A stretch of DNA of 64,000 bases, from assembly GCA_902702965.1 (NCBI GenBank), contig CACRXP010000143.1, positions 336,814 to 400,813 of the forward strand, given 5' to 3'. The notes below the pieces were generated by a model. It worked only from the letters and a program-made list of their open reading frames with translations. It was not told the DNA's origin and ran no database searches. A program made the translations under genes and the position numbers. Origin of the DNA: Spirometra erinaceieuropaei (Eukaryota > Platyhelminthes > Cestoda > Diphyllobothriidea > Diphyllobothriidae). Position 1 is the stretch's first letter, and each line of letters opens with the position of its first letter. Of the stretch, positions 57,791-64,000 are shown piece by piece.

Positions 57791-58829
57791 TGGTAGGAGA
57801 CCTGCTAAGCTTAGTAACTTTTGGTAATTTGAAAAAACGAATGCCGAAAAACTGCTTCTATCAGCAGGCAAGCACGACACCATCTAAAGAAGTAGGTTTA
57901 ATAGTTTAGAAAGAGAATTCCTTCTTATAAAATCCTTATGCGATGAGGAACAGCGCCTACATAAATTATTAATCTGCTGTGGTTAGTGACAAGCTCTCAG
58001 CATCGTTTGAGTCCAATCTGTTGGAAGGCCTCAAAAGAAGGAAAATGCGGTACTGACAAATTACATTACTGAAGTGTTGGACGATTGTTTATCAGGCTAA
58101 ACGGGCGCATTTTCTGCCACAGTGACTTCCGGCACAATGTAACGGTTTTCCGACGACAACTGTTCCATACTTCACAAAACCGTTTTAGATAGATTAAAAC
58201 GAAAACAAAAGTGCCGCAGCGATTAGACGTCCGGGCTTAACGCCGGATGGCCGAAAAGTCGGCGTTCCTAGCCTAAGTCATTCAGACGCGGGTTTGGATA
58301 TAGTTAGCAGTGGACACCTTAAAGTCGGAAATTACCACACCAGTCTCATTTACGCATAACGCCACTGCCTACTACATTATAATTAGCCGCTATGCGACTG
58401 CCTGTAAAGAGTCTAGACTGCTTTTTAAGATGCAATAGGGCAAAAATACACAGTAACCTGATCGGCGAACTCGGTCACTACCAATGTAGGTAATGCTTTA
58501 CAAATTGCAAAAGTATGTTATCACAAAAACAGTTTTTGGATCCGTCCGGTTTTTGAACCCTTTATCTAACCTATGAAAAAATGGTAACACGATGGGTTGT
58601 TAATATTTGCATTGCAGTGGAAGGCAGAAAACTGGTCTCGAAATCTTGTGCCCGCGTACGGCCAGAATCAGAAACAGGTGCGACCCACCAAATCATCTGT
58701 GTGTTCTTTGACACCTTGTTCGCTGCCAGTAGATTGCTTACGCTCCCGCCGAATAAACAGGTCGTGCGCATAGTTGTGCAGTCATTATCACCTTCCTTAG
58801 TCGTTGTGGTGTGTTGTTGTTAAGAATTT
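57791..58829. other. No recognisable gene
   Basis: AT-rich, then the sequence becomes GC-richer toward R5. Confidence 0.4.
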
Positions 58830-58995
58830 TGGTCATTTGTTGCGTGGGCCAGGGGGTGTAAAGTGGAGTGTCAAGGTGCGTGCTCGACCGCGGCCTCCAC
58901 ATTTGTTCTACCATGGCTTCTGTATTCTTGATTCTGTCTTAACATTGGGCCAAGGTGGGGTGAACAAGAGAGTGCGGTAAGTGCTGCGAAAATCT
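58830..58995 (+). repeat. R5 unit, first half
   Basis: 'gtcaaggtgcgtgctcgacc' and 'aaggtggggtgaac...gagagtgcggtaagtgctgcg' (in parts) match 29390-29515 of the R5 block in the same order. Confidence 0.65.
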
Positions 58996-59071
58996 CTTAC
59001 CGGAAGACGAAGATGTGCTTACTGGAACTAAACGTTTATTGGCCTAGCGTTTCAGATTCTCACTCGAAATT

Positions 59072-59132
59072 GATGCGGTTGTGGCTTGTCAGTCCGATTC
59101 CGAGTCGTTAATGGCCGCGATTTTGTCATACT
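59072..59132 (+). repeat. Left arm of an inverted pair (PLE-B sequence)
   Basis: 'gatgcggttgtggcttgtc', 'agtccgattccgagtcgtta' and 'atggccgcgattttgtc' are the inverse of 59506-59566. Translated inward it reads VRFRVVNGRDFVI. Confidence 0.75.
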
Positions 59133-59307
59133 TGCTGAATGCTGCGTTCACGATTGCTCGCCAAACTGGCTCACTGTCACCGTGATGATTCCACGCCCGC
59201 GCCCTCCACGCGTGATTGATTCTCCTGCCCAGGGAAAATCTCGGCATGTAAACTGGTTCCGGGAGGTCACAGCGCTTGTGGATGGATCGCGGGCGTAAGA
59301 ACCATGA

Positions 59308-59508
59308 CTAGAGCATGTCGCGGCTCAGGCTGTTGTCGTCCCGTGCGAGGATTTCGGCCTCTTGCAATTTTAAAATATGGCTAGGTTCCATCGAATGTGC
59401 CGCCGCCTGAGAGCTAGCGTATCCCCGCCTCACTGCTGCTGCGTGCTCGGCAATTCGCGTACGGAGTAATCTCGCAGTTTCTCCGACGTACTTGATTTGT
59501 CCGCGCGC
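59308..59508 (-). pseudogene. GIY-YIG endonuclease fragment of a second PLE type (PLE-B)
   Basis: The minus-strand frame ending at the TAG 59308-59310 reads KYVGETARLLRTRIAEHAAA, VRRGYASSQAAAHSMEPSHI, LKLQEAEILARDD and SLSRDML. YVGET is the YIG half, TRIAEH carries the arginine and histidine region, the two later histidines (AAHS, PSHI) fit the zinc site, and EAEIL holds the late catalytic glutamate. The GIY half is not in this frame: upstream, VVNCRDFVMRAD (59515-59560) lies in another frame. The domain differs from the CSCGAGYIGRT type, so a second PLE lineage (or a related GIY-YIG element) is present. It is truncated at both ends. Confidence 0.7.
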
Positions 59509-59566
59509 ATAACGAAATCACGGCAATTAACGACCCGGACTCGGACTGACAGGCCATCACCGCATC
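59506..59566 (-). repeat. Right arm of the inverted pair (PLE-B sequence)
   Basis: Reverse complement GATGCGGTGATGGCCTGTC, AGTCCGAGTCCGGGTCGTTA, then TTGCCGTGATTTCG. It runs directly into the PLE-B endonuclease fragment, while its partner at 59072 runs toward it from the other side. Confidence 0.75.
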
Positions 59567-59689
59567 GACTACGACCCCAGCGGTGATTGCTAGAGCTGTT
59601 ACTTACATTGCCCATACTGTCCCACGGCAGCCACGTGCTTTAAATACTGCACTCCTGGTGCCACTATCATCTTTATCTGCGCCTGTCTC

Positions 59690-59812
59690 TGGTGATGGAC
59701 TCGAGTGAGAAATCGAAATGTCAGGCCAATAAATTTCTTGTTCCAGTGATCACATCTCCGTCTCCCGAACTGCTACCTGGGACTAGTATGTTCGCTTCAG
59801 TCAGCAAAGTAT
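59690..59812 (+). repeat. R3 repeat
   Basis: 'tctggtgatggactcgagtg', 'aaatcgaaatgtcagg', 'ttccagtgatcacatctcc', 'gctacctgggactag', 'gttcgcttc' in R3 order. Its first part is the closest of the R3 copies to a hammerhead core. Confidence 0.6.
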
Positions 59813-59817
59813 ATTGC

Positions 59818-59915
59818 CACTAGAAACTAATTCACGCGCAAGTCATTGTGCCGGGTGCAACTTGCTGTGTAGCAAACAGGGGACATCGTCGTCAATGGCG
59901 ATCGGACTGTCGTGT
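59818..59915 (+). repeat. R5 unit, second half
   Basis: 'aaactaattcacgcgcaagtc' (in parts), 'tgtgtagc' and 'ggggacatcgtcgtcaatgg' continue the R5 unit interrupted at 58995. In the 29.4 kb block these two parts are only about ten bases apart. Confidence 0.6.
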
Positions 59916-60147
59916 GTGGGCGTCCGTGTGTGAGTTGGTACGAGTGACCCAGGCCTACGGCCGTTCCTGTCCCGTCTTCATACCTTTCCTTGAGTTGAAC
60001 CCAGTGTGACTACCATGTGGAACTCACGGTTCTGCCTGCAGGGCGGGCCCGCCTATATGGGACTGCGGGCGCCCCTTTTGCGGGCACTCATGATGGTCAG
60101 TTCGGCGTCATTGTTCAAGGCATTACCGCCTCAAGATCATTCACTCC

Positions 60148-60657
60148 TTGCACCGAGCAGTTCATGACGCACCGACCAGCAGCCACTTGACCGATTTTGC
60201 CCCGGGCGTAGGTACGTCCGCAAAGTCGCAGCTGCCCCTGCGCCACTTTAGCACTCGAATCCCTGCAACCATTAACATAAGATACCGGAACTTTACGCTT
60301 CGGCAAATGCAACACACCGATTTCACGCCACCGCCGCTTTCCCACAGTGCCACAAAAGCAGCTGCGACAACTATCTCGGGAGTCTTAGCCATTGCTGTTG
60401 GCAGTCAAAATCAGCCCTGGATTCGCCAGAGGCCACTGCGGCCTGAGAGAATATCTGTGGGTTCGATATACAGCCTTCAGTCTTTTCTTCCAAAAGGGAA
60501 CTTGACCTCCTATATATGGCCCGATTCACCGTCCCTTTGTAACATAGATTTCCTCTCAAATGCGAACCTGACCACCGCAACGAGGGACCTCGACAGATTA
60601 CACAACTTGCCGCCAGTTCCCCTACATGTCTCTCCCACCTTTATTTTATGGGACTAA
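60148..60657 (+). other. Unrecognised 169-codon open frame
   Basis: The second longest frame of the window, in a locally GC-rich stretch where chance frames run longer. The product is Ser/Thr/Pro/Leu-rich, with no membrane segment, signal peptide or motif I know. Two shorter frames overlap it on the other strand. It starts about 230 bases after the R5/PLE-B complex, so it may be part of a repeat. I do not propose a function or claim that it is a gene. Confidence 0.2.
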
Positions 60658-60999
60658 AAAATGCTAATTTGCTATTACTGGTTCATAGTTTGCCTCTAAT
60701 CGTCGTCTGCTGAACGTGTTTGAAACTTAGGACACATACGACCACTGTGTCGACTGTTGCATGCTCTAATTGGTAAGACGTGTTCATACATCTGCATCTA
60801 ATGGACACAATGCGGTTGACTTACGTAATTAATTCGAGTTGATTTGATTACGCCAGCATGGTGTTTTTGTGCGATACGGCGTATTCTGTTGGCGGCGTCG
60901 TTTTTTTGTTGACGTATCTATCGTTTTTAGCTTGATGCCGGTGGTCATTCTTGAATGTCGGTCTGTTGTCTCCTTCTAAATGTTGCGTTGGTCGTTTCA
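60658..60999. other. No recognisable gene
   Basis: T/G-rich approach to a telomere-like array. Confidence 0.4.
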
Positions 61000-61090
61000 G
61001 GGTTAGGGTTTAGGGCTGCAGTTACAAGTTAGAGTTAGGGATGGCGTAATGGGTTGGGGCCAGGGGTTAGGGTTAAGAGCTATGGTTTGG
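61000..61090 (+). repeat. Degenerate telomere-like array (TTAGGG type)
   Basis: 'agggttagggtttagggc', 'gttagagttaggg' and 'ggggttagggttaag'. Short, but contains more intact TTAGGG words than the other arrays. Confidence 0.8.
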
Positions 61091-61099
61091 GCTATGACA

Positions 61100-61160
61100 A
61101 TAATTTCCCAATCTCCTACAGTAGGACTGTGTATTATGTAATAGCTTTTTCTTAGAACAC
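61100..61160 (-). repeat. R4 leader, inverted and diverged
   Basis: Reverse complement contains AAGAAAAAGCTATTACA, matching AAAGAAAAGCTATTGAA of the 47157 copy. It lies on the side of the array expected if array and leader were inverted together. Confidence 0.5.
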
Positions 61161-61589
61161 AATTGCCTGCTCACGTTGCCTGTACGTTCCCCGGTCCTAA
61201 TCACCAACGGTCCTGTATCACAGTTGACTGGGGCTTGTTTACTTCAGTTTGGGCAATAAAGCGACACCTGAACCTACCATTCATTGTAAGAACGTCCAAA
61301 ATCCGCATGTCGACATCTTTCTGGTAAAAATGCAACGTTGCCAGTTTAATATTGGAGGTTTTTCTCCTTTTAAAGAGTATCGCTACATGCAATCGGCTTT
61401 TTAATTCGTATAGGGAAAATTCACAAGTTGTGACTATTCTCGCTGACATCTGGGCAAGAAACTAAAATAGGTTAGAAGTTGGACTGCCTACGTCAACTAG
61501 GAAGACGCAAAATTCTCTGTCGGCGTTTCGTCAATGAATTTTAGTAGCATAACAGCTATCAGACAGAAAATAGACTACGCGACCGATCT
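61161..61589. other. No recognisable gene
   Basis: An 82-codon minus-strand frame (61201-61449) shows no motif. Confidence 0.4.
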
Positions 61590-62110
61590 AAAGAAATGTT
61601 GGTCGAAACTCTGAAAGGCGTTTTTGAATAGGAAGGATTACTTAGGTCGAGCTGGAACACTGAGTATCACTCAGCAAAAACCTACACTATTTCGGACGTG
61701 CCAAGATTTGTTTTCTAATGCACTTCTTTCTGACCTCCTGCAGAAACCCCACTCGGTAACAAAGACTGCTTATTTGCATGAATCGTTGCATTTTTTTCTT
61801 GCGGTCTTATAAATTTAAATATATTTTATGGAAAACATACAAATATATGCATTGTTTCATTATTTTGGTGGAAAATCACATTTTTACAGTTTATGTCCTA
61901 AAATGTGTATGTTTGGAATTTGGAGAAGTTTCCTCATGCACGAATAATTATCAGCGCTATCAGCCGTTGCGTTAGCGTATAGCGATTCTAGTTAACAAGC
62001 TATAGGCTTTCCGCACAAGGAAAATCAACCATTCGTCTAGACCATAAGAAAACACCATCTAGATTTTGTATAATTTTGCAATGAACGCCGACTTTTTCGT
62101 GTATTTCATG
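61590..62110 (+). repeat. Probable R1 copy
   Basis: 'cgaaactctgaaaggcg', 'ggaaggattacttaggtcg', a middle 'atatattttatggaaaac', and 'aaggaaaatcaaccattcg' follow R1 order. More diverged than the other copies. Confidence 0.45.
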
Positions 62111-63914
62111 AGGGGCACTTACGAAACTGTATGTATGAATATCGCATTGTCCTAAAAATCTCACAATCGGAAACCTCTTTAGAACCAAAAACTAACGCTT
62201 ATTTGTATATAAAATGAAAAGAAAATACTATTTTATACCAAGCAATTAAAAGCCTATCAAGGTGTATGTTTTCAAAAAAATATATTTGGATTTATAAGAC
62301 CATCAAAAATCCGCGTAAAAATGCATAAAAATTAAGTAGTCATTTTCTGCCCAATGTGGTTTTTGCAGAACTTCGAAGAAGGTGAACTCAAAAATTGCCT
62401 TCCTTGTTAGTGCGAAACACTATAGGATTATGCAAAATGATAATCAGTATTACAGCCTCCCTTAAGTAATCCTCCGTGATTGAACACGTATTTAAGTATT
62501 CATGCCAACATTAAGATCGGTCACTCACTTTAGGGTTTGTCCGCACATTCAGCTAAAGGGAATATCTTGTACTTCTCTAAACGCATCAATTGCGTCGCTG
62601 TTTTAGGGGGTAAAAATATCAAACAGCGTTTGACATACTGGTATTTCAGTACAGGTCATAAGCACAGAAATCCAGCTGAGTGGTGATCTAGAGGGCGAAA
62701 CATTTTTCGGATGCTGCGGAAGTGTTTTATGTAGTTTTTGCATGTCATACTAAACGCTAAGGCACATTGCAGGATACGAGGACCTGATGACAGTGTACCA
62801 GAGTAATTATCTTGCTAAAAAGCGTTTAATCCCACCCACCCTCTATATATCATAGTTGTGATCGATTTTATTTTCCTGTTTGGGCAGTGATTTAAATGCA
62901 TTCACCCTGTTACTGAAGGTATTACTGAAGGAATGACTTAAATTGCAATAAATAACACTCAATACCTGAGCAATCTTATGAAGTGATACCCACAATTTTA
63001 AAATTTTATTTCGATTAGAGGGGTTTTACTGTTGACTTTCAGGCCATGTTATTTGGAAAATATTTCAATCGCGCCTGGATGCCTACGATTGTTTGAGCTG
63101 TCGTTAAAATCGCATTCATGAAAAAATTGCCACCCAGTTTGTTTGAAGCAATTTTCCCAGTACGATTTTTCTAAAGGCATGGAAAGCAGATTTTAATTGT
63201 TTCAACAAAACAGCTCATTAACTGTGACCAGTCGTTTCAAAACGGCAATACGACCGTTGTTTTCGACATTATCCACCGAGTGTTCCACAGTAAGGTGAGA
63301 GCATGCATGCTGACATGTGCGTGAACTACTTTACAGTGATACAAGATTTTAAGGGCATTTATCTCACCTTATGCACCTCCTTCAACGTTAACCCGGTTTG
63401 AAAATAATTCCAAAAAGACCGGACAAAGGAGAGGGCGTAGGAGGCTGGTCCGGAAAAAATCCCACTCATAGACGAACAACTAGGCTCTCCAGTCCACAAC
63501 AAACATTTGATTAAGATTTTAATCAACAAAAACAGCACCACGACGCGTCACAAAGAAAGGATATCTGAGCAACCATACTCGCGGCCTGCATATCCAGTGG
63601 GAGCGTAAGCACATCGGCCGGAAGGGAACCAGGTCTCACGGAGTTGCCAGTCCATACTAGGCAGCGGGGACCATGACTTGGCGAATCAGGGCATGACAGA
63701 CACGCACAATCCATAAAACCTACAGATAAGGAACAGGAAGCATACGGCTGTTTGTAGAAAACATTCTCCTTTGATTTTTAATGTTCCCATGAAGCCAAAT
63801 ATTTTTTAAACAAGACGCACTGAAACCTATGTTTTCTTTTAATGATGCGGCAAAAAGTGCGTTCATTCGGATGTTTGAACTTGACATAAGGAGATCCTTA
63901 GGTTTGAGTGCCTA
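62111..63914. other. No recognisable gene
   Basis: AT-rich, frames about 60 codons, no repeat recognised. Confidence 0.45.
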
Positions 63915-64000
63915 CAGTAAATGTGTTATCTCATGAAATTTTAGCCGAAATTCTAAAATAAGATTTCATTTCGAAACGTGTCCTTAGGTGGTGTCGTAAG
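63915..64000 (+). repeat. R1 5' part, cut by the window end
   Basis: 'gttatctcatgaaatttta', 'gccgaaattctaaaataag', 'catttcgaaacgtg' and 'ttaggtggtgtcgtaa': the clearest R1 start block, continuing beyond the window. Confidence 0.65.

Noticed and set aside
23192..61090. Telomere-like arrays as a true chromosome end
   Set aside because: Arrays are short, degenerate, in both orientations and interior to the window.
1..64000. CRISPR arrays, operons or other bacterial systems
   Set aside because: No regularly spaced short repeats and no dense coding; the content is that of an animal genome.

Overview
The window looks like non-coding, repeat-dense nuclear DNA of an animal, most likely a parasitic flatworm; a tapeworm is my best guess. 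The evidence is several decayed Penelope-like retroelements (PLEs) with GIY-YIG endonuclease domains, a Ty3/gypsy fragment, tRNA-headed SINE-like repeats carrying Pol III A and B boxes, and degenerate TTAGGG-type arrays. Nothing bacterial is visible: no operons, no ribosome-binding-site spacing, no long open frames. The taxon is inferred from resemblance to PLE proteins I know from platyhelminths and has not been searched. I recognise no intact host gene, rRNA or functional tRNA. The longest frame (227 aa) is the C-terminal end of a PLE.

Layout. 1-4.5 kb: a cluster of S1 SINE-like copies around a small fold-back PLE (2117-2958). 4.5-12.4 kb: AT-rich, without recognisable content. 12.46-13.4 kb: a GC-rich repeat island, then a hidden PLE reverse transcriptase relic. 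16.4-18.9 kb: two inverted copies of a ~500 bp repeat (R1), a Ty3/gypsy RT relic and another inverted pair. 20.0-22.7 kb: a striking hairpin, a PLE 3' part on the minus strand, and another R1 copy. 23-27.7 kb: two telomere-like arrays and an inverted-repeat family (R3). 29.4-30.5 kb: a GC-rich block of direct repeats (R5). 32.6-34.4 kb: three R1 copies. 34.7-37.1 kb: two PLE fragments head to head. 39.5 kb: a telomere-like array. 45.8-47.4 kb: an S1 copy and a telomere-like array. 49.2-50.2 kb: the best-preserved PLE C-terminus. 50.8 and 57.4 kb: a dispersed direct repeat pair (R2). 55.5-56.4 kb: a palindrome with tRNA-like arms (S2) plus S1. 58.8-60.7 kb: an R5 unit split by an insertion holding a second type of GIY-YIG fragment, then an unrecognised 169-aa frame. 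61-64 kb: a last telomere-like array and R1 copies.

Two themes stand out. First, the PLE 3' termini carry, on the sense strand, a motif that fits a type I hammerhead ribozyme core in at least three copies. Second, fold-back (inverted duplicate) structures recur in unrelated repeat families (PLE, S1, S2, R1, R3), which suggests a common mechanism such as twin priming or template switching during target-primed reverse transcription. Names such as R1, S1 or PLE-A are local labels only.
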